Origin: Symsagittifera roscoffensis
Lineage: Eukaryota; Xenacoelomorpha; Acoela; Convolutidae
Reading direction: 5' to 3'
Assembly (NCBI RefSeq): GCF_963678635.1
Contig: NC_087065.1
Span: 43,589,430-43,653,429, forward strand
DNA length: 64,000 nt
The first letter of the stretch is position 1, and each line of letters opens with the position of its first letter. The translations under genes and the position numbers were made by a program. The notes under the pieces were generated by a model. The model did no database searches. It saw nothing but the letters and a program-made list of their open reading frames with translations, and was not told the origin of the DNA. This document shows, one piece after another, positions 10,081 through 20,480 of this stretch.

Positions 10081-10650
10081 TCAAGACTTCCATGGCCATT
10101 CAAGCTCAGGCAAACTCAAGTAGTACTTCTTGTGCAGGTGCACCATTATTTCGCTTTCCGCAAAGACCACGTGTAGGATGGCGTACAATTCCCTAGGGAT
10201 CAACTTGCCCTTGTTTGGGTCGTAGACCGGCATCGAGACCTCCAGTATCCCTCTTTCGACCATGAAGTCCCTCAGCCTCGTTAGTGTCAACATCACGTGT
10301 TCGGGGTCTATCATGTTCCTTTCATTGACCCTTGTTACCAAAAAGCACAGGTATTTACCCGGAACATGTGAAACTGAAAGAGGAAGCGCAGCCATTCCTC
10401 CAAACTCGGCTGTCTGCCTAAATAGAAACTCCACATTCTGATATTCTCTCTTGAAGTCGGCCTCTAGTCTCGTGTTGAAGCTCATTTCTGCCGTTATGTA
10501 GATCGCACTTGTCCTATCTGACAAGATGAAGTCGCTGTCCGTGATCAGAATAATCACTAAATATTCATTGGGTATTTCAAATTTTGTCTTGGAATTTCTC
10601 CCTATGGTAGGCTCAGCTTCCTCCTGATCCAATTCCAACCCGTTGGTCAC
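10081..10650 (-). CDS. Gypsy B1 pol C-terminus: macro-like domain
   Basis: A 189-codon open frame holds the C-terminal end of pol. From the SDFILSDRTSAI segment to the LHKKYYLS end it aligns by eye with macro domains of the OARD1/TARG1 type. The aligned features are the N-terminal strand with an Asp-Phe, a hydrophobic strand, a G-rich turn, AALPLS, the strand CFLVTRVNERN, an amphipathic helix (LTRLRDFMVERG), EVSMPVYDPN and a final helix and strand (ILHVVFAESEIMVHL). The usual GCG-L-D substrate loop is replaced by YDPNKGKL, so enzyme activity is doubtful. Macro domains bind ADP-ribose or its derivatives. The domain match is my recollection of the family, not a search. The listed ATG is internal, and the domain belongs to a longer pol. 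Confidence 0.65.
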   Translation of the reverse strand: MTNGLELDQEEAEPTIGRNSKTKFEIPNEYLVIILITDSDFILSDRTSAIYITAEMSFNTRLEADFKREYQNVEFLFRQTAEFGGMAALPLSVSHVPGKYLCFLVTRVNERNMIDPEHVMLTLTRLRDFMVERGILEVSMPVYDPNKGKLIPRELYAILHVVFAESEIMVHLHKKYYLSLPELEWPWKS

Positions 10651-11410
10651 TCACACTTCCCTGAGCTTCTTTATCATCAAATTTTCGATGTGGGTAAGTC
10701 CTACCCCCACTCACAGGACAAAAATATTTATCGACGTCCCCGTCGATGATGCTAGGTTCAAATTATCCGGTGGTATGTCCAGTGGCCGATCGGTGGCTGT
10801 CCAACCGAAAAGCGGATCTTTTGTCTTCACATGTTTTTCTGCTGACACATCGACCTGCTGGATACTTTGCGCTTCTTCTCCTTTATTCTTGAGGTTATGC
10901 ATCCATCCAGTATCCTCAGGTTTGTGTTCTCCCTCCTTTCTATCTCGCTCTGCTCCAGGTCTATTTCTCGTTCTGGTACTGAGTGATCCTCCTGCTAGGA
11001 GTGCTCGCCGTCGTTCATGATTTGCCAATCTTCATCGGCTACCTGCTCGCCCACATTCACTAACTCCTCGACATCTCCTCGGGTTGTATCTTATCAATCA
11101 AGAAGTCATCACCATACCTGTTGTATCTCATGCCCGTCCGCTTGCGATTGCAATTTTTTGTCCCTGCTGTCTTCAGCAAATCTGGTTCCGTCCACTTTGG
11201 CACATCGTTCTACTTTGGATCATTCCAATCTTCCTCCGCAAAAGAAATCCAATCTGAACCTACATCTTTTTTTCTCGTTATCATCCATGCTCACGTACTC
11301 GTTGCCGTCCTTCTTCTCTTTGGTGGCCTTTTCGTTCACTTCACATGCCAGTAGATACTCGAGTCCTTCTATGTTCTGTGGTACACACCAGTCCTCCGGA
11401 GATGGGACAT
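10651..11410 (-). pseudogene. Gypsy B1 pol: broken linker between integrase and macro-like domain
   Basis: The minus-strand frames here contain pieces matching residues of about 600-865 of the intact pol at 60225-63275: STGTSINIFV, ESIQQVDVSAEKH-like, LFGWTATDRPLDIP and an acidic stretch. Frameshifts and stops separate them, including one right after SINIFV. In the intact element this is an acidic, probably unstructured linker. Confidence 0.65.
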
Positions 11411-12500
11411 GAGGTTTCAGATTCTCATAGTGCGCTGCACCCCCTCAAGCGATAGAACCGACCCTGCTTGTGTACCTCAGTTACCATAAACGGTCCTCTC
11501 CATTTATTTAGTAAATTTTACGTGCCCTTTGGAGGTATGATGTTCTGGAACACCCAGACATATTGTGCCACTGCATACGGTTTCGCCTTGAGTATTTTTT
11601 TATCGTACTTCTTCCGCTGCCTCATTTGTGCTTGCGCCGTGTTCTTTCTGCAGAGCTCGTTCATTTCCTGTTATCTCTTGACAGCTTCCTTCACATACGC
11701 CTGAGGCGACGTCTTTTTCCCTTCGTATTCTGGATAGAAGAATGTCCGGGGCATTGCTCTCTCCCTGCCAGTTAACATCATAAAAGGGCTGATCCCTGTT
11801 GTTGAGTGTTGCGTGCTGTTGTATGACCCTACCACTTGCGGCAGATATTTATCCCAGGCTGTCATGTAACTTGAGCAAAACACCCTCAGCATGTTCACCA
11901 GCGTTCTGTTCTGCCTCTCCACAAATCCGTTAGTCTGAGGGTGGTAAGTTGTTGAATGTGCTTGAGCAATGTGCGATCTCCACGTCAACTCTTTTGTCAG
12001 GTCACCCACGAAAGCTTTCCCATTATCTGACTGGAATGTCATCGGACAGCCATATCGTGATATCCAATGCGCTATCGAATGGTCACAAGTCTCTTCCGCT
12101 GAGGCTGTCTGACCTGACACCGCTTCCGCCAACTTCGTGAAGTGATCTATTATAACCAGTTTTTGATTGTATCCCGAGTCGGTCCTGCAGTTCTTCTGAT
12201 GGTCTATCTGCACGACTTCGTTAAAGTCCGAGCTCTATAAGAACTTGAGTGGGAATTTCTTTTTTCTAGAGTCTTTTACTTGTAAACACGATAGACATGC
12301 GTTCACCCACCTTTCGCAGGCCTTTCTCAACCCTGGCCAATCAAACCTGTGTAGTATTTTTTGTTGTACATTGTCTATCCCCTGATGTCTTATCTGATCG
12401 TGCGATCTGAACAAAACTTCCCTCTGGTATAGCTGTGGTAGTATGATGAGATTATGCTTGTGTAATATCTTCTCTTCATCTTTTCTTCTAGAGTCTACCT
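11411..12500 (-). pseudogene. Gypsy B1 integrase, broken
   Basis: The 11671-12213 frame carries the integrase catalytic core: VIIDHFTKLAEAVSGQ, QSDNGKAFVGDLTKEL and TTYHPQTNGFVERQNRTL, which give the second Asp and the Glu of the DDE triad. The first Asp (IDHQKNC) lies at the 5' end of the same frame. Upstream, in other frames, the H2C2 zinc-binding region is still readable (12290-12440, including RKACERWVNACLSCLQVKD). Downstream, the GPF-type C-terminal module is out of frame. The first catalytic region and the zinc finger are separated by a TAG, so the gene cannot make integrase as it stands. Confidence 0.8.
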
Positions 12501-12960
12501 GAGGAAGGGTCAGTTTGTAGTTCCCTGTCGCGGTGCTTCATTTTGTCTTCTGCCAATATCATGCAAACACTATCTTGGTCATCGCCACTCTTCTCTGAGT
12601 CTTCATCCCATTCGTTGGACTCCCCGGACAATTTCTTTTATTCAGCGTCTTTTTCTGATGTCGGCCACTCCCCGGACTCTTGACCTACTTCAAGGTGTTC
12701 GACCTCCTCCCTGAATGACACTTTCTTCTTTCGAAACGTACTCCGCCTCAGTATCTCTTCTAGGATTTTCTGAACCAATGTCTGCACCATTTCCTTGTCA
12801 TCAGGTTGCTTTTCTTTCAACGAGTTTTCGCACGAGCTGTCTCTCTTCTTCTCAGTATTGTGACCTCTGGTTCTTCTTTATTATTGTTCCAGACTACTGG
12901 TTTATCATCTGCTAGCTTCTCGAGTAATCTCCTCAAGTCCTCACCTATCCTGTCTCTACT
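12501..12960 (-). pseudogene. Gypsy B1 linker between RNase H and integrase
   Basis: It contains the segment FRKKKVSFREEVEHLEVGQES (about 12690-12750), matching RKKK/VTFKEDTEHLGLGQES in element B2. Here the two sides of that junction are in one frame, which indicates that the ancestral pol was continuous at this point. Stops interrupt it on both sides. Confidence 0.7.
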
Positions 12961-14580
12961 TCATTGAAATCGTAGCCTATTGCCTTTAGTGTTTCCCTCA
13001 TTGTTTTCGACTTGAGCATTACTTCCATTGGCATCCCTGGATTTCTCTTCAGAATTGTTTTCTCTTGATGCTCCGCTGGTAGCTCGGTATGGTCCTCTAT
13101 TGGTTTCCCTGACGTTTCGAGTCACCTCGTTAGTTGAAGGCTGTCGTACGTCTCCTTGTCCATAAAAGAGAAGCCATCTTTGATTTCTCCGCCTCCCTGT
13201 CTGCCCCCTTTGCTCGTGTCTCTCGTAGAATTCCGTCTTCTTACTCAAGCTATCGGCATTTTGATGTTTTTCCCTTGTTCTGTGTTCAATGATCATATTG
13301 TAGCCGTCCAAGCGAACAATCCATATCCCAATGTAGCTCTGATCCATTGAGTATGTCTTCAGCCAACTGAGTGCTCTCTTGTCGACCCGTAACTTGAATG
13401 GTTCGCTACCTAGGTACGCCCTGTATTTCTCTATAAAGGCAACTACCGCAAAAACATCTCTGCTTTGGGTGCCCCGTACTTCATCTCTGTATCAATCAAG
13501 ACTTTGCTCCCGTACGCTATCGGTCTCAAGACTAACTTTCCGTTCGATTCCTGCTCTTGATGGAGTATGCCAGAGATTGCTACCACTGACGCGTCCGCAT
13601 CCGGCACGTAGATTCCTTTTTCCAATGGCATACCTAGCACAGATGATTCACACAACTCTTTATTTATTCTTTGAAATGACTCCTCTGCCGCGTTATTCCA
13701 CGTGAGTTTCTTACCTTTGTGCCTCATGGGTTGCTGCATCGGCTATACTTTCTCCGCATAGCCCTTGATGAATTCCCTGTAATAGTTCGCAAAACCCAAG
13801 AAGCTCATTAGTTGATGCTACGTTTTCGGTGATTTCCAAGTCAGCGCCGCTTCTACTGCGTCTGGGTCTGGGCTAATGCCATGTTTATCCACCATCCTCC
13901 GCAGGTAATTAATCGAGTCCTTGAGAATCTCGCATTTCGATGGCTTGCATTTTAGTCCTGCCCCTTTCATGCAAGCGAACACTTCGTCTAGTCGCTCGAT
14001 GTGGTCCTCTAGAGTAGGTGTCGCTATTACCACGTCATCCACGTAGCACATCAACAGGTTGCCATATTTCTTCGTTACACTTGTCAATGCATTGAAACAG
14101 TCCTTTTCCATTGAAACAGCCCCAGCTCGCAAGCAAACCCTGTCTTGTCCCTGTCCTGCTTCCTCAGTGGTATCTGATAAAAAGCCGACCCTAAATCAAG
14201 AGTTGTTAAAAATTTTGCGTCCCCTAATTTTGAGAGGTTCTCATCAATCCTAGGTATGGGATAGGCATCCTTCACCGTGAGGGAGTTCAGATACCGAAAG
14301 TCACAACAAAACCTTAGTTGGTCTCCTTTCTTCTTAGCCATCACTACTCCACACGCCCACGGTGATTTGGATGGTTCTATCATATCATACTCTAGCAGGG
14401 TTTCTATCTTTTTTCTACATGCATCCGATTTGTTAGGGGTCATAAGCCTCGCCCCCTCCCTGTGTGGTACCGCCGACGACTCCTCGAACTCTATTTCATG
14501 TTCAACGAAATTACAACATCCAATGTCTGCCTTATGTTTAAAAAACAACGTCCTGATTCCGATCTAGTACATCCTTGATG
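12961..14580 (-). pseudogene. Gypsy B1 reverse transcriptase and RNase H, broken
   Basis: The 14084-14548 frame holds RT motifs ACGVVMAKKKGDQLRFCCDF, VKDAYPIPRIDE and TTLDLGSAFYQIPL. The 13818-14132 frame holds the catalytic MCYVDDVVI (about nt 14030-14055). Between them a small deletion removes the MPFGLCNATATFQ motif. RNase H residues follow in 13443-13739 (VPDADASVVAISGILHQE) and 12961-13347 (RTREKHQNADSLSKK). Several frameshifts and stops make it inactive. Similarity to element B2 is high at the protein level, consistent with one superfamily. Confidence 0.85.
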
Positions 14581-14738
14581 GCTTCCAGCTGTTAGTCGGT
14601 CACTTTACCCCTCAATTTCTCTATCTCCTGTAATACCGGTTTACCCATTTCTAATTCCTCAAGTATGGGTCTTTCCGGAAAAGTCGAACAGCTCGAAAGC
14701 CCATCGTATGTCTCTGACTTAAGCGATTTCACAAGACC

Positions 14739-15965
14739 TTATGAATGTTTTATTTTCTTCAATCTTCTCAAGATACAAATCTTATCTCCATGACTTGGGC
14801 AATCAAAAACTTCATTTTCTTTCGCATTTTCAGTCAATTCGTATCGAGTTTCCACAGGTAGAGCATATCCCAGTTTCCTTTCCCTCTGGATTGTGATTGG
14901 TATATCAAGAATATTCAACAAGACACTGACGCAGAGGCCACTCTTGGTTATCGAGAAGGATCTTCCTAAAAAAGCAGCACTTTGACTATTCGGATTTGGG
15001 ACTATGCATACCTGTTTATTGTCACTTAGTTCATTATAGTTTTTCATCCGCAAAGTTACTATTGCCGCTTCGTTTGCTTCCAGCCTTACCCTCCTACTCA
15101 AGAATACTGGAGCCTTATTTTCATTCGCCATTATCAAATTTACCGGTTTAATTACGTACTTCCTTTCCGGGTTCCGAATCCTGAACATCGCATTGTTAAG
15201 ATCAATTGTTTCATCGAAATTCCTGATAAAATCTCTGCCTAAATTGAATCGGTCAGACTCATCTAGATTCTCCAACACGAGAAAACTCATCCACAAATTG
15301 CGTTCCCGCAAGTTTAGGGTTATTATTGGTGTACTGCCTAATACCCGCAGCGCCCCCTTATTCGCTGCTGACAGCCGTATTCTCGAGTCTATCAAGTCAT
15401 CTCTGTCGAAGCCCATTCTCTTCCATGTTTCGATTGGTATGACGCTCAAGACCGCTCCTGTGTCCAATAACCCACGCATTTGTCTCTTCTTTCCTCTTAT
15501 GTCTAGTACGTGAGCAGATACATCTGCCTCTGTCCCGATATGCATTTCATCTTCTTCTAACATAGCACAGTGTCCAATCGATCTCACTTTTAGTTCTTCT
15601 CTACCCACGTAGATTTGTCCGGCTAGATCTTTATCACACGTTATCATGGTTTTCGTGTAGATGTTTTTTCCATCTATTTTCAGCATTACCTCATGCGGAC
15701 CATAGGCTTCCGTGTATCTGTTGTCTATGCGAACTGATTTGCTGCCACCACTTGTGAGTAGTGTCCTCAAGGCTCTAGAAGGTGTTTGCGGACTTATTGC
15801 ACTCAAGTAATCTGCGTACACATCAATGTGCATTATCGTCTGGTCGCTCGTTTCACTCAGGTTTCTTGTTACTTCGTGACCGCTCACTGTGATTGTTGAC
15901 ATTATTCTCGGCCCAAATTTCGTTATGCCAAATGGTTTTCCCGTCACCATTTTAGAGTGTTGCAA
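14739..15965 (-). pseudogene. Gypsy B1 protease region of pol
   Basis: The 408-codon frame contains RGLLDTGAVLSVIPIETW (DTGA at 15453-15464), then LGRDFIRNFDETIDLNNA, RRVRLEANEAAIVTLRMKNYNELS and LGRSFSITKSGLCVSVLLN. It ends with a stop before the RT domain. It is the protease and the protease-RT connector. Unlike element B2 it keeps GAA at the position where B2 has TAA (57823). The listed start is TTG, so translation must have come from gag by frameshift. Confidence 0.8.
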
Positions 15966-17436
15966 TTACACAGTTCATTGCGTTCTCTCCGGCTTCTGAC
16001 ACTGGCTTTGTCTTGCAGAGTGTCTCGCTAAATCTCTGCTTTTCTATCTCCTGCTTCAGCCGTTGCTCGATTTCTTTTATCGCCAAGTCTTGCTTCACTT
16101 TGTTGATCGCCTCTGCAGCTGCTTTCTCATAGTTTATTTCCAGTGAATTCCTGGTCTCAGCCTCCGTGGCAGCTTTGACTTGCGTTATGGCTTTCACCGT
16201 CTTTGTTGATAGTTCACCACTCGCTGCCTCCGTGTTCTTGAAGTCAACTTCGGCTCGTTTGTTCCTCGTATTTTGTACCGCAACCAGTGCTAGTTTGGGT
16301 TTGGGATGATTTTGATTCTACAACGCCTTCCAAAACAATAGACAGTCCATCCTGAAATGGCCTTTTTGATTACAGAAGTAGTAACTCGCGCCTATCTTGA
16401 TGATAAAGCCACTATAAAATTCATGTTCTTCAGTTTGGCTCAAATCTTTTTCATCTGGCGCGTATCCCAGGCTTTTCATGCCTTGTTTGTACGTCGTGCA
16501 GACAGCAACATGATGATCTGCTGATCCGCAATTTGCGCATGACCTAATTTTATCCATGTCGTCTCTAGGCTTGTACCATGACGACCTTTGTGGTTGGCTT
16601 CCCCCTTGCATGTTCTTGCCTTCTGAGTACGAGTAATTTTTTGGTTTCATCAACATGTACTCTTTAGACTTTTGTCTCATCTCTTCTGGGGTTGGTGCAT
16701 TATCCTTTGATAGTGTATAATACGTCGCCCACACCGTTCTTAAGTCGTCGCTCTTCACCCCGTCGATATACTTCGAGGCGATGCTGAAATTTCTTCCGTT
16801 TGTCGATTCTTCCGGATCGCTCCTTCTTCTCAAGCTCTCAAGATCATCCAGGAACCAATCGATTGACTCGTCGTCCCTCTGTCTTCTTTTTTTCAAATCT
16901 CATCATCGCTTGGTGACTCTTCATTCCTGATCCGAATCAGTTCAACAGTTTTTCGAAGATTTTGTCCGCCGTATCGCGCTTCTCCTCTTTCTTTGCTACT
17001 ACGCATTTTAACGCTGTGCCCTCCAGATTGCTCAGTATTGCTGTGCAGGCCTGCCTTTTGTCATTCAAGTTGTCTTATTCTAAATGTAGTCTGATGACTT
17101 CTACCCATGTGTCAATGCAGCCATCCGAGTCATCTTTAAACTCTTTGGGTTTCTTGAAGGTCTTTCTGGATTTACCGCTTCCTCTATCACTCGAGTCTGT
17201 GTTCCTTGTTGCGAACGCATCATTTCCCAGGTGCTCGCCCATGTCAAGGCGTCAGGTGCTACAATAGCGTGTGTGCTGGAGTGCCCTGGTGCTTTCGTCG
17301 AGTTTGAGGTTTCACCCTTCATAATATTCTTGGACCCCCTGCCCCTATGCTTGCTGCAATCCGGGGTAACGGTGTAGACTCCCGTTGATTCCGTTGCGGT
17401 TCTATAAAGTCGACTCTGGTGCCTTGTGATCTGTCT
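15952..17436 (-). pseudogene. Gypsy B1 gag C-terminal part
   Basis: Starting at DRSQGTRVDF (17436) it covers the capsid segment APDALTWASTWEMM, then after a frameshift near 16900-17100 the frame 16318-16896 with DLESLRRRSDPEES, SSWYKPRDDMDK and the zinc knuckles CANCGSADHHVAVC and CNQKGHFRMDC. The spacer frame 15952-16197 (TVKAITQVKAATEAE, INYEKAAAEAI) follows and ends just before protease in the -1 frame. The N-terminal part of this gag is at 18220-18884. About 104 codons between them are missing and replaced by the insertion at 17437-18219. Confidence 0.8.
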
Positions 17437-17793
17437 AGTGCCGAAGTACAACAGTGCCGAAAAAAAAATTGATTTCAAGTGCCCAAAATGAAAACTTTGT
17501 TCAAACAGTGCCAAAATTATGAACAAATTTCAATATATTAAGTGCGTCAATCAAAAATTAAACGGCGAACATTTACAATTTTAAGTGGCACTTAAAGATT
17601 TTGGAAGAGCAAATTTGCAATTTAGACATTTTGGCGCCCAATTAATTGTATAATTTGCAGTTGCAGACATTTTGGCGCCAAAATTGGAGTGATTTTCTTC
17701 GATAATTAGCGTCAACAATTTCTCTTTAAATTATTCTTAAAATTTCCCGCTTTTTTTGGCACTGTTATACTTCGGCACTGTTGAACGCCCCCT
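17437..17793. mobile_element. Small TIR element (MITE-like), block 1, left end truncated
   Basis: About 360 bp bounded by inverted repeats: AGTGCCGAAGTACAACAGTG at the left and the complement of AACAGTGCCGAAGTATAACA at the right (near 17758-17790). Internal TTTGGCGCC palindromes occur at about 17630 and 17670. Compared with the copies in blocks 2 and 3 the first 13 bp of the left terminus are missing, so the break with Gypsy B1 gag lies inside the TIR. No transposase is encoded. The superfamily is undetermined. Confidence 0.7.
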
Positions 17794-18219
17794 TGCGTGA
17801 TTTTATGGGGGTTCCCAAATTTGGGTAAGTTAACGCGTTCAAACAAATATATTTTTTTCTTTTCGCATTGAAATAATATGACTGATGGTATCATTGGAAA
17901 ATGAAACTGTTATTGGATCTAATTCTTAAGTTGACCGGATGCAGTATATAGCATGTGTCGTTGCTCGTGGCCCTTAAAATAATTTCAATATTGTGGTTTT
18001 TACACTAAGGAGAGCAAGTGTCTTGTAATCGGGACAAAGGTAATTTAACTCGCGTTTTTTGAACCTCTACAATTTCCGTAGTCTTTACAGCTTGATGTAA
18101 AGGTACCGCGGTTGGTTTGCTTCCTTATATCTGGGTTTTGAGTCTGTTTTTTGACCCTACGTTACTAAGACATAGTAGTTATCCAGGTAATCGTTCTTGT
18201 TGTGTCTTATTTCCTTTTT
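17794..18219. other. Non-coding spacer, block 1
   Basis: It is repeated almost identically at 29499-29911 and 42806-43230. It has no supported ORF and does not match gag, LTR or LINE segments of this window. It sits between the TIR element and the truncated gag and may be part of the same insertion. Confidence 0.6.
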
Positions 18220-18884
18220 TTAAATCTGGCGGTCCTCCTCACTGCACTTAAACTTTTTGTCTATCTCATTCAATTTTGTCATCAGGTCTCCCAGCTCCAC
18301 CGAGATTGTTCTGTTTTTCCTAGCTTGTTCGTCTGGGATAACTGCTGCTTCTTGCGAGGCTACTCCCTTTTCCTTCCTGGTGTCCGTCGTTATCGTAGAA
18401 ACTGTCCCAATGGTTTTGCTCTTCTCGGTTACTGCCGTTGTCTCCTCAGCTCTTGGTTTCATTCCGACCATCGCAGTAATCCTCTCGGTGAACGACGTTC
18501 TCTTCGTTTGTCAGTCGTCTTTGATCGTCTCTGGCGTATTGGTCACTTTTTCCCCATTGCCCCTTGGTGAGAACTCTATGGTATTCTTTTCTTGTTCTAC
18601 TGTGTTTGGTATCGGAGTTGTTTCCGTCGTCTTGTGTTCTATCCCGTCTATGCTCTGATTTGTTGTCTCTAGATCAGTCTGTTTTCCTGGTGCGCTTTGT
18701 TCTTCCATCGTTTTCTCTTTCACCTTCTGCTCCTTGTTGCTTCTTGTGCTGACCATATTAACTGAAAAGTTTTTTTTCTCATTATTCTCGGATTCGTTGG
18801 TGCCGGTTTCCTTTGCATTGAGGTATGGCTCTGCTTAAGTCCTGTTCCCTTTCTTTCGGTTAGTGATACTCTGAATTTCTTCAT
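18220..18884 (-). pseudogene. Gypsy B1 gag N-terminus, block 1, broken
   Basis: The ATG at 18884-18882 (MKKFRVSL) matches the gag start of element B2 (MRRSRVPVL). It contains NMVSTRSNKEQKVKEK, the ETPDQS-like acidic region, KRTSFTERI and ELGDLMTKLNEIDKKFKCSEED, where homology stops. Two defects relative to block 2 are an extended T run (18766-18775) that shifts the frame and a TCA to TGA change near 18512. This would be the N-terminal matrix-like part of gag with the start of its coiled coil. Confidence 0.75.
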
Positions 18885-19069
18885 TGTTTTTAATCATAAT
18901 TTTTCTTTTTTTTGTAATTCTAATTTGCTAATGTGTACAAATTCCTATTCCAATATCTTAAAATAAAAAAGTTTTCCTAGTTTTTGTAAAAAGAAACCAT
19001 TCGAGTATCGCCAATAGTGTGGACTTTTAGCTGTGTTCTTGGTCGTTCTGATTAGGTCCTGGTACCTTT

Positions 19070-19562
19070 GCTCAAGTGCTGGGACACTCAGTTACTGTCC
19101 CAGGACTTCTTCGAACCCTCCTAGGACCCTTCAATCAAGTGTTGGGACACTTCGAACTGTCCCAGGACTTCTCTGATTCCTCCTAGGACCCTCCATTCAA
19201 GTGTTGGGACACTTCACATTGTCCCAGGACTTCTTCGAACCCTCCTAGGACCCTTCACTCAAGTTGTGGGACACTTCGCACTGTCCCAGGACTTCTCTGA
19301 ACCCTCCTGGGAGACGTCGCTCGAGTGTTGGGACACTTCGTACCGTCCCAGGACCTCTCGTTCAAGTGTTGGGACACTTCGTACTGTCCCAAGATCCCTC
19401 GCTTAAGTGTTGGGAAACTTCGCGCTGTCCCAGGACCCCTCGCACAAGTGTTGGGACACTTCGCGCTGTCCCAAGACCCCTCGCACAAGTGTTGGGACAC
19501 TTCGTACTGTCCCAAGACCCCTCGCACAAGTGTTAGGACACTTCGAACTGTCCCAAGACCCG
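19070..19562 (-). repeat. Leader minisatellite with hairpin units, block 1
   Basis: The right part consists of about six units of roughly 39 bp (AAGTGTTGGGACACTTCG, about 5 nt, TGTCCCA, then GGACCCCTCGC). The left part consists of about four longer units of roughly 62 bp with the same core. Each core pairs TTGGGACA with TGTCCCAA across an 8-nt loop containing CTTCG. It lies in the Gypsy B1 leader upstream of gag. Peptides read from it are meaningless repeats. Confidence 0.9.
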
Positions 19563-20480
19563 CCAATAAAATTAGATCCAAAAACGTAACAATCTAAGTG
19601 AGAAAAATGATAAAAAACAGAAGGACGAGAACACCCAAAATTCAAAGGCTACCAATGTCGTCTTTTTGTAAACAAATGTCTGGTACCTGATTGTCACGCG
19701 TACTAACGGTCTTATGGGGTATTCTCCTTTCGGGTTCCAAAAAATGTCTATATCCGATCCCCCCACCCGATCCTACTAGGTTGCCTACTTTAATTCGATC
19801 TTAAGTTTGGATGTCCTTGCGTTGCAACTCTTGCTCTGAGTCTAAAAATGGATCGTTCCAGTCTCTGGGTCTACTTATGTAACCAAATCGACGATGTCTA
19901 TTGTATAGTTACTATAATATGTCCCCCCTTTTTAAAAATTTCAATCACCAACCTCTATCTTAACCAGCCCTCCTTCTAACCTCCCCCCTATCTAGCTCCC
20001 TACTTAAGCCGAAAATTACCTTAGGCGCGTTGGGTGCTAAACCTCTCGAGAGAAAACCTGTTTCCAAGCTCTGCTCAAGTAAAAACGTATCCTCAAAACA
20101 GTGGGTATCCGCGTATCCAATTTTAGACTTATTTCCTATAATGTAATGTGGATTTTAACGATACCCGATTGACCAAACAGAACATCCCTGTGTGCCCTTC
20201 TCTGTTTGCTCTGATTCCCTGCTGAATGTCTCCATAGCGTCTCCAGCACCTCTCAGGTCCCTTTCCTGAGAACCATTTTCCCACTTGGCTGGTCACCTGT
20301 TCCAGTCAAGCCTCCCAGTGGTCCCCTAAAGTTGCAAGCTATCTGAAAACCCTTAGAACGCCCCACACTTGGGCACCTGTGAAACGTTGCTGATTTGATC
20401 GAGACGATCGGTCTTATTGGAAAACGGTATGCGTATACTAATTTAATTAATATAAAAGTTTGATCCACCCAATCTGGAAT
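19563..20480 (-). other. Gypsy B1 leader between LTR and minisatellite, block 1
   Basis: About 0.9 kb of non-coding sequence. It begins just inside the LTR with a GGATCAAAC segment followed by TTATATTAATTAAAT, conserved in element B2 (52063-52087). It includes one copy of the CAGCCGAGTGGGAA-like unit that is tandemly expanded in B2 (52241-52470). Confidence 0.6.

Noticed and set aside
17712-17894. 60-codon minus-strand ORF repeated in all blocks (17712, 29417, 42723)
   Set aside because: It spans the end of the TIR element and the spacer. Its conservation is explained by block duplication, and it has no recognisable features.
19070-19562. CRISPR-like array
   Set aside because: Units are directly adjacent tandem repeats without unique spacers, inside a eukaryotic retrotransposon leader, and no cas genes are present.
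19255-19645. Repetitive ORFs over the B1 leader minisatellite (also in blocks 2 and 3)
   Set aside because: Same reason: overlapping frames over tandem repeats in an untranslated leader.
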